A stretch of DNA of 64,000 nucleotides from Paenibacillus sp. 19GGS1-52. GTDB taxonomy: Bacteria > Bacillota > Bacilli > Paenibacillales > Paenibacillaceae. A program made the position numbers and the translations under genes. Within the stretch, counting starts at the first letter, position 1. The number at the start of each line of letters is the position of its first letter. The stretch is from the NCBI RefSeq assembly GCF_022369515.1, contig NZ_CP059724.1:372001-436000 (forward strand), written 5' to 3'. Below the pieces are notes generated by a model, which worked only from the letters and a program-made list of their open reading frames with translations, searched no databases and was not told the origin of the DNA. Shown one piece after another: positions 40,844-49,348 of the stretch.

Positions 40844-41875
40844 TTAATGATTTGCGAATCCTTTTAAGATCTCATGCACTTGGCTGACCATAGCAGTCGC
40901 GTCTGTGCGGGTGATTCCGTCCTTTGGGTTAAAGTTGCCATCTGCGTCCAGTTTCACGATCTTCAAGGAAATCGCCGTCTGAATAGCTCCTGAGTTTAAG
41001 ATATCGATCTTGTCGTTATCCTTGATCTCTACCGGAATCAATTTAAGCATTGGCAATTGGCTGCTCGTTTGGAGCGTATGAACCAGCAGATACGTGAACG
41101 ATTCGCGGGTCATTTCGGCTTTTGGATCGATCTTGATCTGCAGGTCCGCATCCGGTCCGACGGCTTCTTTGATCAATTGAATGGCTTGCTCTGCCGTAAG
41201 GATCTCGCTCACAGCGACTGGCGCCGAATGTGCCTTCAGGTACGCCAGCGCATTGCTAATCTCTACGGCTGCCTCGGCCCGAGTAATTTCTTGCTTGGGA
41301 TTAAACTTTCCGTTTGTATCCAGCTTCACAACGCCATAGTTCAAGGCGCGCTGGATCGAACCGGAATAATCAACCTTGACTTGACCTTGGTCTTTAAATT
41401 CAACAACAACAGGCTTCACCATCGGAAGTTGACCACTTATCTCTATCGCATGAATGAGCTGGTGTGTGAATTCTTCGCGTGTTAACTTCTGGTTGGGCTT
41501 CAAATCAGTGGGCAGATCCAGTCCGTTGACGGCAGCAATAATGAGGGCTTGCGAGTACCAAGCGGAATCGCTGGCATTTGCAAAATAGTCCGAAGCCTTG
41601 GGCTCTTTAATGAAGCGGACCAGATCCAGATTCAGTCCTACCGCATTGACGATCATTTGAACGCCTTCAGCCTCCGAGATGGCAATGTGCGGACCAAACA
41701 AGTAGGTGCTGATCCCTTTGATCAGGCCACTATTTTGCAGGGCTATGATTTTCTCTTTGTCTTGAACGTTATTTAAATCTTTGAAGGTTGCGGCGGAAGC
41801 AAATTGTTGTCCAGCAAAACTGAGAGTCAAGGCAGCGGCAGCGGTTATCGTCATAATCTTGAATGTTTTCTTCAT
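40844..41875 (-). CDS. Secreted SLH-domain protein
   Basis: 343 residues. The ATG at 41875 has GAGGTG 6 bases upstream and opens a signal peptide (FKIMTITAAAALTLSFAG..ASAA). Four or more SLH-like repeats fill the rest: FKDLNNVQDKEKIIALQNSGLIKGI, the DYFANASDSAWYSQALIIAAVNGL block, ALNYGVVKLDTNGKFNPKQEITRAEAAVEI and a final AISLKIVKLDADGNFNPKDGITRTDATAM. Blocks 2 and 4 share QLPM(V/L)K and EIKD segments, so the protein arose by an internal duplication of about 130 residues. No catalytic domain. Probably a structural cell-wall protein. Confidence 0.85.
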   Translation of the reverse strand: MKKTFKIMTITAAAALTLSFAGQQFASAATFKDLNNVQDKEKIIALQNSGLIKGISTYLFGPHIAISEAEGVQMIVNAVGLNLDLVRFIKEPKASDYFANASDSAWYSQALIIAAVNGLDLPTDLKPNQKLTREEFTHQLIHAIEISGQLPMVKPVVVEFKDQGQVKVDYSGSIQRALNYGVVKLDTNGKFNPKQEITRAEAAVEISNALAYLKAHSAPVAVSEILTAEQAIQLIKEAVGPDADLQIKIDPKAEMTRESFTYLLVHTLQTSSQLPMLKLIPVEIKDNDKIDILNSGAIQTAISLKIVKLDADGNFNPKDGITRTDATAMVSQVHEILKGFANH

Positions 41876-41969
41876 TTCTTTCACCTCGTGTTGTAGTCTG
41901 TTGTTTATTTGTGATTTTAGACGTGCGATTGTACAAAAAGGTTACAACAAGATTTATTTCCTATAACTT

Positions 41970-42081
41970 GTTAAAAAACGAGGTTACTAAGAACTATCAG
42001 ATCTCAATAAGAACATACAGATATTATGAGAAAATCGGATTGCTTCAGAGCTTGAAGAAGGAAGAATCCAAGATCTATTGA
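41970..42081 (+). pseudogene. MerR-type regulator fragment
   Basis: The frame reads EVTKNYQISIRTYRYYEKIGLLQ, the MerR helix-turn-helix and wing start, then ends at a TGA after 42078. There is no start codon with a ribosome site, and no dimerisation helix or effector domain follows in any frame. Remnant only. Confidence 0.65.
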
Positions 42082-42362
42082 ATGAATTTCGGAAATTTAT
42101 GATTCAACAAATCCGAAAGAGTTGAAGCGTATCCTTAATGAGGAGAGTAATTGTCGCTAGCTGTCTGTTTTTTTCCAAGACATGGATTCGTCTCTGGAGT
42201 TACCATCTGGAATTCTCAAATGGAAGACTCGCGACCCCTTGTCCTGTATAGTTAAGCTACTCTCTGCAAAAACGAACATTCCTTTAAGAATCACAAAAGA
42301 CAAAGAGGATATCACTCAAAAAAAAGGAAATAAATGAAATTATTAGGAAAGGGTGCAGCCTT
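42082..42362. other. Gene-free stretch
   Basis: About 280 bases between the MerR remnant and the YafY-type gene, with interrupted short frames and no structure recognised beyond the A-rich leader before 42363. Confidence 0.4.
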
Positions 42363-43310
42363 ATGAACAAAACGGATCGTTTGTTAGCTATAGTGCTTGA
42401 GCTCCAGCGTAACAAAGTGTTACGAGCTGAGGATTTAGCGGCTACATTTGAAACAAGCGTGAGAACCATCTATAGGGATATTCAGGCTTTGAGTGAAGCA
42501 GGCGTATCCGTGATAGGGGCGCCAGGGCAGGGCTACTCCTTAATGGAGGGGTATTTCCTGCCGCCGGTCAGCTTTACAGTGGAAGAAGCCGTGACGTTAC
42601 TCATCGGGACAGATTTTATCGAGCAGTGGTTTGATGCCCATTATGGCAGTAAGTCTCGAACTTCTAGAAGGAAGATTGAAGCTATCCTGCCGGAATCGGT
42701 CCGCAGTGAGGCAACTCGGATTCGCAAGAGCTTTCGTCTGATTGCAACTGCTGAAGATGCAGCACGAATACAAGAGAAGGCCTACATAGAAGTGATTCGT
42801 CGAGCGATATCGGAGGGAAGGAAAATATACTTCCACTATTCCAAAAGAATCGCTGAAGCCGATGGTAACCGTCAAAGTTTTCGTACCGTTGCCCCTTATG
42901 GACTTGTTCTTCTGAATGGGGCATGGGTGGTTACCGGATGGTGTGAACTGCGTCAAGACATCCGTCATTTCCGGTTATCCCGGATGACGGAGCTTATCGA
43001 TCTGGAAGCCAGATTTGAGCTGCCAGCAGATTTTCAGTTAGATGAATACCAGCCTCCAGATGATCGCAACGTTCTTGTGCGCATCCAGGTCCAACCTGAT
43101 ATTGCCGAAAAGGTAAGGGAGTCTAACAATTTCTATACAGAAACCATAGAGGAACATCCGGAAGGATTGCTGATGACCTTTCGTGTTCGGCAGCCTGAGG
43201 AATTGCTGCAATCCGTGCTCGGTTGGGGAAGCGGAGTGGTTGTGCTGGAGCCAGAGTCCTTTAGGCATCGGGTTAGAAATGAACTGGAGAACATGTTGAA
43301 ACGCTACTGA
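42363..43310 (+). CDS. YafY-type regulator (HTH_11 + WYL domain)
   Basis: 315 residues. The N-terminal DeoR/HTH_11 domain (about 1-60) has LRAEDLAATFETSVRTIYRDIQALSEAGVSV. The WYL domain (about 140-230) begins IRRAISEGRKIYFHYSKR, and RTVAPYGLVLLNGAWVVTGWCE is the ligand-binding strand region. A C-terminal WCX-like domain follows (about 235-310). WYL regulators sense nucleotides, DNA ends or small ligands. The stop codon lies in the stem of the terminator at 43300. The DinB gene downstream is a possible target. Confidence 0.9.
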   Translation: MNKTDRLLAIVLELQRNKVLRAEDLAATFETSVRTIYRDIQALSEAGVSVIGAPGQGYSLMEGYFLPPVSFTVEEAVTLLIGTDFIEQWFDAHYGSKSRTSRRKIEAILPESVRSEATRIRKSFRLIATAEDAARIQEKAYIEVIRRAISEGRKIYFHYSKRIAEADGNRQSFRTVAPYGLVLLNGAWVVTGWCELRQDIRHFRLSRMTELIDLEARFELPADFQLDEYQPPDDRNVLVRIQVQPDIAEKVRESNNFYTETIEEHPEGLLMTFRVRQPEELLQSVLGWGSGVVVLEPESFRHRVRNELENMLKRY

Positions 43311-43335
43311 CATAAGGGTGTCAGTAGCGTTTTTG
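43300..43335 (+). terminator. Terminator overlapping the YafY-type stop codon
   Basis: ACGCTACTGACA, loop, TGTCAGTAGCGT then TTTT. The left arm contains the gene's own TGA. Confidence 0.88.
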
Positions 43336-43372
43336 TATACTTGGATAAAAAGATGGCTGAAGGAGCTAATAT

Positions 43373-43933
43373 ATGATGAGTGCAACAAAGGAAGCATTAC
43401 AACGGTTCGAGGAGACCGCGACATATTATATGCATGAACTGGATCAATACAATATGGAGCAACTGAAGCAAAAGCCAAGTGACGACGAGTGGTCCATCGG
43501 ACAGATGGTTCAACATCTTATTAACTCGGCGCTTTATATGCATCTTCCTAATATGGATCGATGCCTGGTGCCAAACCAAGACTCTTTGGTATCTCTAGCA
43601 GGAAAAACCGAGGCTGGTGCAGCTATATTCGCTCAAGAAAGTTTCCCGCCCATTCGTATTCAGGTTCCGCCTTCCCCGCAATATACACCGGCACAGCCAG
43701 AAAGCAAAGAGCAGCTAATTCAAGGATTACACACGGTCATCCAGAGAATGAAGGAGATTGAACCTACCCTTGAACAAACGTCCAAACAAAATACAGTGTC
43801 CCATCCACGATTCGGCGGACTGTGTGCGAAGGAATGGTTTCTGCTTGTTGAAATGCACTACCGTCATCATCTTCTGCAGCTGAACCGCTTAAAACAAACC
43901 TTGGTGCTTGAAAGTGACACAACCATTTTTTGA
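43373..43933 (+). CDS. DinB-like superfamily protein
   Basis: 186 residues, four-helix DinB/YfiT-like bundle. The first helix (LQRFEETATYYMHEL) and the WSIGQMVQHLINSALYMH helix with its metal-type His match the family; a second His set lies at MHYRHHLLQLNRL near the C-terminus, giving the usual three-His metal site. The activity is probably a metal-dependent thiol or glutathione/bacillithiol S-transferase by analogy; not certain. AAGGAG lies 8 bases before the ATG. The EVE-domain gene follows 22 bases later in the same transcript. Confidence 0.82.
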   Translation: MMSATKEALQRFEETATYYMHELDQYNMEQLKQKPSDDEWSIGQMVQHLINSALYMHLPNMDRCLVPNQDSLVSLAGKTEAGAAIFAQESFPPIRIQVPPSPQYTPAQPESKEQLIQGLHTVIQRMKEIEPTLEQTSKQNTVSHPRFGGLCAKEWFLLVEMHYRHHLLQLNRLKQTLVLESDTTIF

Positions 43934-43954
43934 AAAAGGGAGGGCGTTTGAGAT

Positions 43955-44425
43955 ATGCAACTGGATAAGATAAGCCAACAAAGCCGCTTCTGGATTGGTG
44001 TTGTGTCTGCATCCCATGTGAAGCGTGGAGAGTTGGGTGGGTTCGCCCAGCTCTGTCATGGTAAGTCAGCACCATTACGTAAGATGCGAGCAGGCGATTG
44101 GTTGATCTACTACTCCCCGCGTACAGAAATGGAAGGGGTGCCACTTCAAGCGTTCACTGCTGTCGGAGAAGTGGCTGATGATCAAGTCTACGAATACCAA
44201 ATGTCCCCTTCGTTTGTATCATTCCGTAGAAATATCAGCTATATTTCATGCCGGAAAGTACAGATCAGAGATTTATTAGAACAGCTTAGCTTCACGCGTG
44301 TGAACCGAAATTGGGGGTATTCTTTCCGTCAGGGTCATTTCGAGATCGGTCGGGAGGACTTCCTGATGATTGCCAGTACGATGCTGAGCAGTGAGCAGAT
44401 AGAATATTTTAAGGACTTGCCGTAA
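43955..44425 (+). CDS. EVE/UPF0310 (PUA-like) domain protein
   Basis: 156 residues. It begins SRFWIGVVSASHVKRGELGGFAQLCHGKSAPLRKMRAGDWLIYYSPR, typical of EVE/UPF0310 proteins, with FTAVGEVADDQVYEY and FRRNISY following. The EVE domain resembles the PUA-like fold and is thought to bind modified nucleobases in RNA or DNA. Its C-terminal KDLP and stop fall inside repeat copy H, so the 3' end was reshaped by the repeat. It forms a short operon with the DinB gene. Confidence 0.88.
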   Translation: MQLDKISQQSRFWIGVVSASHVKRGELGGFAQLCHGKSAPLRKMRAGDWLIYYSPRTEMEGVPLQAFTAVGEVADDQVYEYQMSPSFVSFRRNISYISCRKVQIRDLLEQLSFTRVNRNWGYSFRQGHFEIGREDFLMIASTMLSSEQIEYFKDLP

Positions 44426-44460
44426 TAGACAGCGTGCAGAACCGTACCATAAGTGAAACC
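44411..44460. repeat. Dispersed repeat, copy H
   Basis: GACTTGCCGTAATAGACAGCGTG, then CAGAACCGTACCATAAGTGAAACC. It resembles copies B and G and overlaps the last codons of the EVE-domain gene. Confidence 0.65.
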
Positions 44461-44483
44461 AGTATTTTGCGATCAATATAAAT

Positions 44484-44527
44484 AGCCCAAAGACTCCTGA
44501 CCATTCGTGGTCAAGGGTCTTTGGGCT
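44484..44527. terminator. Hairpin terminator
   Basis: AGCCCAAAGAC and TGACCA pair with TGGTCA and GTCTTTGGGCT around a TTCG loop. It ends the DinB/EVE transcript and lies at the left edge of the SLH remnant. Confidence 0.75.
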
Positions 44528-44733
44528 ATGAGCAAGCAGTCGCTCAAGCCGTACAAGCAGACATTATTAACGCTTATGAGGATAGAAGCTTCCGTCCGAA
44601 CGCAGAAATTACACGTGCCGAGATGGAAGTAATGATCGCGACGGCCTTAGGTCATTCTAGTGAAGCAAATACAGATTTAACAAGAGCTGAGGCGGTTACT
44701 GTTCTACTGAACGGTATTGGCATAGAAGAGTAA
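44521..44733 (+). pseudogene. SLH-domain remnant
   Basis: About 70 residues reading AVAQAVQADIINAYEDRSFRPNAEITRAEMEVMI and then LTRAEAVTVLLNG, which is one and a half SLH repeats, the normal C-terminal end of a larger surface protein. There is no signal peptide and no ribosome site, and the frame begins inside a terminator hairpin. Probably the tail of a deleted gene. Confidence 0.75.
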
Positions 44734-44800
44734 ATAAAAAATGATGGGTTAGCGGATCATGGTATGTGTAAAGTAAATAGTAGAGTGTTAATGAATACAT

Positions 44801-44878
44801 TAAAGGGTGCCTTCTAAGGCACCCTTTAATTTCGTTGTTATAGTGTTACGCTGGACCGTATCATAAGTAGAGCGAACA
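44801..44878. repeat. Dispersed hairpin repeat, copy I (full length)
   Basis: AAAGGGTGCCTT with AAGGCACCCTTT (44803-44826), then AATTTCGTTGTTATAG, then TTACGCTGGACCGTATCATAAGTAGAGCGAA. It shares the tail with copies C and F, and its stem has the reversed GGGTGCC/GGCACCC order. Confidence 0.78.
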
Positions 44879-44894
44879 TTGTATTAGGATACTT

Positions 44895-46298
44895 TTAAGC
44901 GGCTTTTGCTTTCAAGGGGTCCTTGCGTTTGATGAAAAAAGCTAAAACCAAGGCGATAACGGCAGCTCCGGTAGTGACCATCGAAGCAACATTCATCCCG
45001 TGTATTAAACTGTGCACATCACCTGTCTGTCCCAAGCTTCCTCCATTATAGCTCATCATGATGGTGATGAGCAGCGCGGTCCCGATGGAACCGGCTACGG
45101 TTCGCAAGGTCGTGTTAACGGGAATCCCGTGCCGAATCAACTCGGGAGCCAGTGAATTCATGCCGCTAGTTATGACAGGCATTATAGTCAGACTCACGCC
45201 AATCATCCGGATCGAATAACCAGTCATCAGAAAAGCATAGGAGGTTGTCTCCGTTAAATGGGTAAATAACAAGGTGGATATGACCGTTAAGCTTAGTCCA
45301 GTGATGACCAGGAATCGGGCACCGAATTTATCGAATAACTTGCCTGCTATGGGCGACATGGCCCCCATCAGGATCGCACCCGGCAGCAGCATCAGTCCCG
45401 ATTTAAGTGCTGAGTAACCAAGCATGGTCTGCATATAGATGGGCAATAGCAGCTGCGCGCTCAGCATGATGATCATCAGGATCATACTGATTACCGTGGC
45501 TAAGGTGAACGAACTGCTCTTGAATACTCTTAATTCCAGCAGAGGGTTATCCAGAATGAATTGCCGCCATACGAACAGACCCAGCGCTAGGAAACCAACC
45601 GCTAAGGAGACAAGAACTTCCGCGCTTTCCCAGCCTTTGCTGCTGGAGATGCTGAACCCGTATAATATCCCGCTGAATCCAAGAGAGGATAGCATCACGG
45701 ATAAAGAATCTATTTTACTCTTCACTTGCTTAGTTACGTTCTTAAGTAGAAAGATGCCGACGAGCGTAATGAACAGTGTGCACGGGAACAGAATATAAAA
45801 TAACAATCGCCAGGAATGATCTGCTACCAGCCATCCGCTCAGGACAGGTCCAATCGCCGGAGCAAAATTAATGGCTAGCCCAATCATCCCCATGGAAAAC
45901 CCTCGTTTGGCCACCGGGATTAGAATGAAGGCCAACGTTTGCACCAAAGGAAGCATAATCCCAACCCCAACGGCCTGCACAATTCTTCCGCTGAGCAATA
46001 GGCCAAAGTTCGGTGAGACCGCGCATAGGAGAGTTCCTGCAGTAAGCATCCCCATGGCAAATACAAATACTTGTTTGGTTGTGAATCTCTGAATTAGAAA
46101 GGCCGTGATTGGGACGACAATGCCAGTCACCAAGGCAAAAGCCGTCGTAAGCCACTGGGCTGAACTTGTTGAGATTTGAAAATCCCCCATAATATTCGGC
46201 AGTGCGGTATTGAGTGAAGACTGATTTAGCAGCCCCAGTATAGCGCCGGTAATTAGGATCGCCATGATAAACAGTGTTCCTTTGGGTGCCTGTTCCAT
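44895..46298 (-). CDS. MFS multidrug exporter, DHA2 family
   Basis: 467 residues with about 14 membrane helices, the EmrB/QacA layout. It contains LNQSSLNTALPNIMGDF (helix 1), FALVTGIVVPITAFLIQRF, the motif-C-like GVGIMLPLVQ and GLAINFAPAIGPVLSGWLVADHSWRLLFYI, typical of proton antiporters. The ATG at 46298 has GGAGGG 8 bases upstream. It faces the ABC-2 operon in the same direction but has its own ribosome site. Substrate is probably a toxic organic compound. Confidence 0.9.
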   Translation of the reverse strand: MEQAPKGTLFIMAILITGAILGLLNQSSLNTALPNIMGDFQISTSSAQWLTTAFALVTGIVVPITAFLIQRFTTKQVFVFAMGMLTAGTLLCAVSPNFGLLLSGRIVQAVGVGIMLPLVQTLAFILIPVAKRGFSMGMIGLAINFAPAIGPVLSGWLVADHSWRLLFYILFPCTLFITLVGIFLLKNVTKQVKSKIDSLSVMLSSLGFSGILYGFSISSSKGWESAEVLVSLAVGFLALGLFVWRQFILDNPLLELRVFKSSSFTLATVISMILMIIMLSAQLLLPIYMQTMLGYSALKSGLMLLPGAILMGAMSPIAGKLFDKFGARFLVITGLSLTVISTLLFTHLTETTSYAFLMTGYSIRMIGVSLTIMPVITSGMNSLAPELIRHGIPVNTTLRTVAGSIGTALLITIMMSYNGGSLGQTGDVHSLIHGMNVASMVTTGAAVIALVLAFFIKRKDPLKAKAA

Positions 46299-46362
46299 TC
46301 TGTTACCCTCCAAGATCAATTTGTGAGATGAATTAGTCAGTTACGGAATTTCTCCTGAATCC

Positions 46363-47112
46363 TTAGGTTTGGTCAGCATAACGCCACCAGGCAAGTGTGC
46401 CTATAACACCGATGCAACCGGTCAAATAAGGAAGTGCAAGGCTAAACGCCTGCAAATGGCTGCTTGCGTCCCCGGAACCGACGGCGAGAAGCGCGGGAAC
46501 TGCCCAGGGAATATATTCAGCGATACCCATACTCCCGCTGAGATTAGCAATCACCATGGTTAGCACGACAAATCCCAGAGGGGAGAGATAACCACGCCCA
46601 ACACTGGCGATCCAGGCTACGGGTATGCATAAACAGATAACCATAAGAGCGAGCCATACATACCCTGTAAAGCTTTGGGCAATGACCTCAAGACTCCAGC
46701 CATCCAACTGGACGAACCAGGCAGTTAACCCTCCTACGGCGAACATAAGCACTGCCAGTACCGCGCACCAAACGGTGGCAACGATCAATTTAGCGGCGGC
46801 CACTCCGTAACGGGACAGCGGAAGTGCCAGCAAATCCTTGACCGTGCGGTCTGAATATTCTCGGCCAAAAATCCAGCTATACACAAAACCAAATCCGATC
46901 AACCCCCCGATCGAAACAGCAGTACTCAGGTGATTCATGAAACCTGGTAAATTCGTTTCCCCCTCAACAGCATTCTGGGAGCCAATTAAGCCGGAAAAGG
47001 TGAGTCCGAGTATGACCGGCAGCAGTGTGCTGGCGAGCAACGAAATCCAGAGTAGTTTGGAGCGGCGAATTTTCAGGCTTTCCGTCCATATTGCGGTTGA
47101 AAGTGGGTTCAT
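46363..47112 (-). CDS. ABC-2 type transporter permease
   Basis: 249 residues with six hydrophobic helices (about 20-42, 65-87, 105-130, 145-170, 178-200 and 222-243). MNPLSTAIWTESLKIRRSKLLWISLL is the typical cytoplasmic start of ABC-2/bacitracin-type permeases. It overlaps the ATPase gene stop by 4 bases (coupled translation), giving one exporter. Likely role: efflux of a lipid-targeting or peptide antibiotic. A TetR gene lies upstream with an operator shared by both. Confidence 0.87.
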   Translation of the reverse strand: MNPLSTAIWTESLKIRRSKLLWISLLASTLLPVILGLTFSGLIGSQNAVEGETNLPGFMNHLSTAVSIGGLIGFGFVYSWIFGREYSDRTVKDLLALPLSRYGVAAAKLIVATVWCAVLAVLMFAVGGLTAWFVQLDGWSLEVIAQSFTGYVWLALMVICLCIPVAWIASVGRGYLSPLGFVVLTMVIANLSGSMGIAEYIPWAVPALLAVGSGDASSHLQAFSLALPYLTGCIGVIGTLAWWRYADQT

Positions 47113-48032
47113 CCTTTGTTTCCTCCCTCGATTTCAATCCTTCTAAGAAAATAGGTTTCCAGATCCTCTTCCTGGACGGTAAGCTGGATTGGCGGCATAT
47201 GCGCATTCACCAGCAGCTTGGCGATTCGGTCCGGATTCGCTATCGCATGACCCTCAGGGAGCAACAGCCCGTCCTCGGACATCATCACCTTATAGCCTTC
47301 CTGAGTCAGCTTTAACCGAGCTGCTTCGGGATTTCGGGTCTGTACAAGCAGGCGTTTTTGGAGGAACTGCTGCAGATCTTTTACATCTGTTTCCTGCAGC
47401 AGCTTGCCACGGTGAACAATTCCGATCCGCGTTGTCAGCCTCGCGACCTCGCCCAGAATATGGCTGGAGATAAAAATCGTTACCCCGTGATTGGCAGCAA
47501 GCTCGCGGAGCAGTTGCCGGACTTCGACAATTCCTGCCGGATCTAGTCCATTGGTAGGCTCATCCAGAATCAGTACTTTCGGATTGTGCAGCAGCGCCTT
47601 GGCCAAACCCAGCCGCTGCCCATTGCCAAGTGACAAATTTCCGGCTTTACGGTCCCGGTAGGAGGTAAGCTGAAGCTTATCCATTACAGAATCGATGGCA
47701 GCGCGATCAGGTATGCCTCGCAAACGGCGAATGATCTCCAGGTTCTCCAGAACGGTCAGTTCAGGATAGGAGTAGGGTGTTTCCACCATATATCCTACGT
47801 CTGCCCACAGCTTATGACTGCCAGCATCCACACGTTGTCCGAACAAATAAGAAGAACCAGAATCGGGCCGAATCATACCTAGCAGCATTCGTATGGTTGT
47901 CGTTTTGCCTGCCCCGTTCAGTCCCAGGAATCCGTAGATTTCCCCTTTGTCAACATGCAGTGAGATTCCCTCAACCGCTGGATTGTTTCGAAAATGTTTA
48001 GTTAGACCTTCTGTCTGAATAATCGCATTCAT
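47109..48032 (-). CDS. ABC transporter ATP-binding protein
   Basis: 307 residues. Walker A GLNGAGKTT, Q-loop, signature LSLGNGQRLGLAKALL, Walker B VLILDEPTNGLDP and the switch His (SSHILGEV) are all intact. The C-terminal 80 residues form the extra domain of BcrA/DrrA-type ATPases. The ATG at 48032 has AGGAGG 7 bases upstream. It forms an exporter with the permease encoded downstream. The TetR operator candidate CTAACTAGTTG lies about 20 bases upstream. Confidence 0.92.
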   Translation of the reverse strand: MNAIIQTEGLTKHFRNNPAVEGISLHVDKGEIYGFLGLNGAGKTTTIRMLLGMIRPDSGSSYLFGQRVDAGSHKLWADVGYMVETPYSYPELTVLENLEIIRRLRGIPDRAAIDSVMDKLQLTSYRDRKAGNLSLGNGQRLGLAKALLHNPKVLILDEPTNGLDPAGIVEVRQLLRELAANHGVTIFISSHILGEVARLTTRIGIVHRGKLLQETDVKDLQQFLQKRLLVQTRNPEAARLKLTQEGYKVMMSEDGLLLPEGHAIANPDRIAKLLVNAHMPPIQLTVQEEDLETYFLRRIEIEGGNKG

Positions 48033-48052
48033 CAACCCGCCTCCTTTTAAAT

Positions 48053-48063
48053 CTAACTAGTTG
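48053..48063. promoter_or_regulatory. TetR operator candidate before the ABC-2 operon
   Basis: CTAACTAGTTG, with the perfect core AACTAGTT (48055-48062). Ten of 11 positions match the site before the TetR gene at 48788. Confidence 0.6.
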
Positions 48064-48093
48064 TTTATATTTTGTGAAAATAAAAACCATCTT

Positions 48094-48765
48094 TTAAAGT
48101 AAAGACGGCTCTATGACACCATGAATTATAAATTTCGCAATCTGCTCAATCGTCTGTTCTCTTATCTGTGGCGAGTCCAGCTTCCCTAGCATATTCCCAT
48201 ACCGGGAAAAAGCCTGAATAGTCGCTGTGGTCATATTCATGATCAGAATCGGAAACATAGCCGGATCAAAATCCTGCCGGATGATTCCAGACTTCTTAGC
48301 GGTTTTGGCGAGCTCATACAGTTGGGTAATATCATCAGGACGGTATGTGATTTGATTCCATGTCTTCCAGTCTTCCGCGGCCTCCCAAGAAAGAATCTTC
48401 AGATAGCGCGGGTGCTCCAGAAGAAACTCATAGATTTCTCTTGTAATTGTTCCCAGGAACCGCCGAAATACCACAGGGTCCTTTATAAGATTATCGTTCT
48501 TCAGGAAGTCAGTAATTGTCGATCCTGTAGCCTGATCACCTATCTGGTCGGCACGTTTGACGACTTCTGTATAAAGTCCCAATTTGTCGCCAAAATACTG
48601 ATAGATCATACTTTTATTGTACCCGGATGCCTTGGCAATACCATCAATTCGTGCCGCCGAATAACCAAGCTCAGCAAATATCTCCTCTGCAGCGTCAAGG
48701 ATGATTACTTTGGTTCGGGCAGCATCGTAAGTTCGCGAACTTTTTTTACGCTCCGTGGGCTCTAT
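48094..48765 (-). CDS. TetR regulator of the ABC-2 exporter, with ATA in the start position
   Basis: About 223 residues if read from 48765. The HTH is complete (AAEEIFAELGYSAARIDGIAKASGYNKSMIYQYFGDKLGLY) but most of it lies upstream of the first normal start codon (ATG 48609). The frame is open to a TAA at 48771. GAGGTG sits 6 bases before an ATA (48765-48763) where the start should be; no ATG, GTG or TTG exists between. Either ATA is used or an ATG mutated and the gene is inactive. Operators CTAACT[A/G]GTTG occur before both this gene and the ABC operon. Confidence 0.75.
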   Translation of the reverse strand: MEPTERKKSSRTYDAARTKVIILDAAEEIFAELGYSAARIDGIAKASGYNKSMIYQYFGDKLGLYTEVVKRADQIGDQATGSTITDFLKNDNLIKDPVVFRRFLGTITREIYEFLLEHPRYLKILSWEAAEDWKTWNQITYRPDDITQLYELAKTAKKSGIIRQDFDPAMFPILIMNMTTATIQAFSRYGNMLGKLDSPQIREQTIEQIAKFIIHGVIEPSLL

Positions 48766-48787
48766 GTTTTACACCTCTTTTTTAAAA

Positions 48788-48798
48788 CTAACTGGTTG
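48788..48798. promoter_or_regulatory. TetR operator candidate before the TetR gene
   Basis: CTAACTGGTTG, 23 bases upstream of the TetR coding frame. It differs at one base from CTAACTAGTTG before the ABC-2 operon, fitting autoregulation. Confidence 0.6.
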
Positions 48799-48938
48799 GT
48801 TGAATTATATTGCGATATTGAAGAGAAGTCAAGTGGAAATGACGAAGCATTGGCATTCATTATACCCCAAGCGAATACTCACGCTGCTTATGCAGGAAGA
48901 ATGTATACTAGGCAGTCTTGTGAAGGAGTGAGAACTTG

Positions 48939-49075
48939 ATGAAGGTTGCAATCATAGCAGCCGGCATTTCAAAGTTGACGTTTTATTCTTGGTGTTCATT
49001 TGGGGAGGGTCTATATCTTCTTGACAGCATTCCAAATCGTAGTAAGATGAGGAATGATGGAAATAAAATGAAATA
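48939..49075 (+). CDS. Very small ORF with a good ribosome site (doubtful)
   Basis: MKVAIIAAGISKLTFYSWC and on, 45 residues ending at 49075, with GAAGGAG 9 bases upstream of the ATG. No family recognised. It may be the start of a gene that is now frameshifted, continued by the small ORF at 49076. Low confidence that it is functional. Confidence 0.3.
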
Positions 49076-49234
49076 ATGGGGGAATCCTTCGTCCCTTTCC
49101 GGGAAACAGATGAATATAAGAAAGCACAACAAGGCGATTTTACTTTAAGCGATATACGTATCAAAAAGTATAAAGATGAGATGTATCTGAACATCGAAGA
49201 TTTAAAGACAGCTGGCCTGATTGAGTCTAATTAA
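49076..49234 (+). CDS. Small hypothetical protein or gene remnant
   Basis: 52 residues, strongly charged: MGESFVPFRETDEYKKAQQ, then DIRIKKYKDEMYLNIEDLKTAGLI. The composition looks coding, and a perfect terminator starts 9 bases after its stop, but no ribosome site precedes the ATG. The last 30 residues have the look of a conserved C-terminal helix pair. Probably the end of a decayed gene. Confidence 0.4.
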   Translation: MGESFVPFRETDEYKKAQQGDFTLSDIRIKKYKDEMYLNIEDLKTAGLIESN

Positions 49235-49242
49235 GGTTTGTG

Positions 49243-49273
49243 AAAATAGCGACCCTACTTGGGTCGCTATTTT
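49243..49273 (+). terminator. Terminator
   Basis: AAAATAGCGACCC, loop TACTT, GGGTCGCTATTTT: 13-bp perfect stem. Confidence 0.85.
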
Positions 49274-49348
49274 AATGATTCTCAAGAGTGAACCTTTTTA
49301 GCAAAACGAGCCAATACCTGTTGTAAGACCTGAATGGAGGCCGGCCCT

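Noticed and set aside
43955-44425. EVE-domain gene as part of an anti-phage island
   Set aside because: EVE proteins do occur in defence loci, but the neighbours here (DinB, YafY, MFS) include no restriction or McrBC-type genes.
49076-49234. 52-residue ORF as a toxin/antitoxin member
   Set aside because: The charged composition fits, but there is no partner gene and no ribosome site; more likely a remnant.
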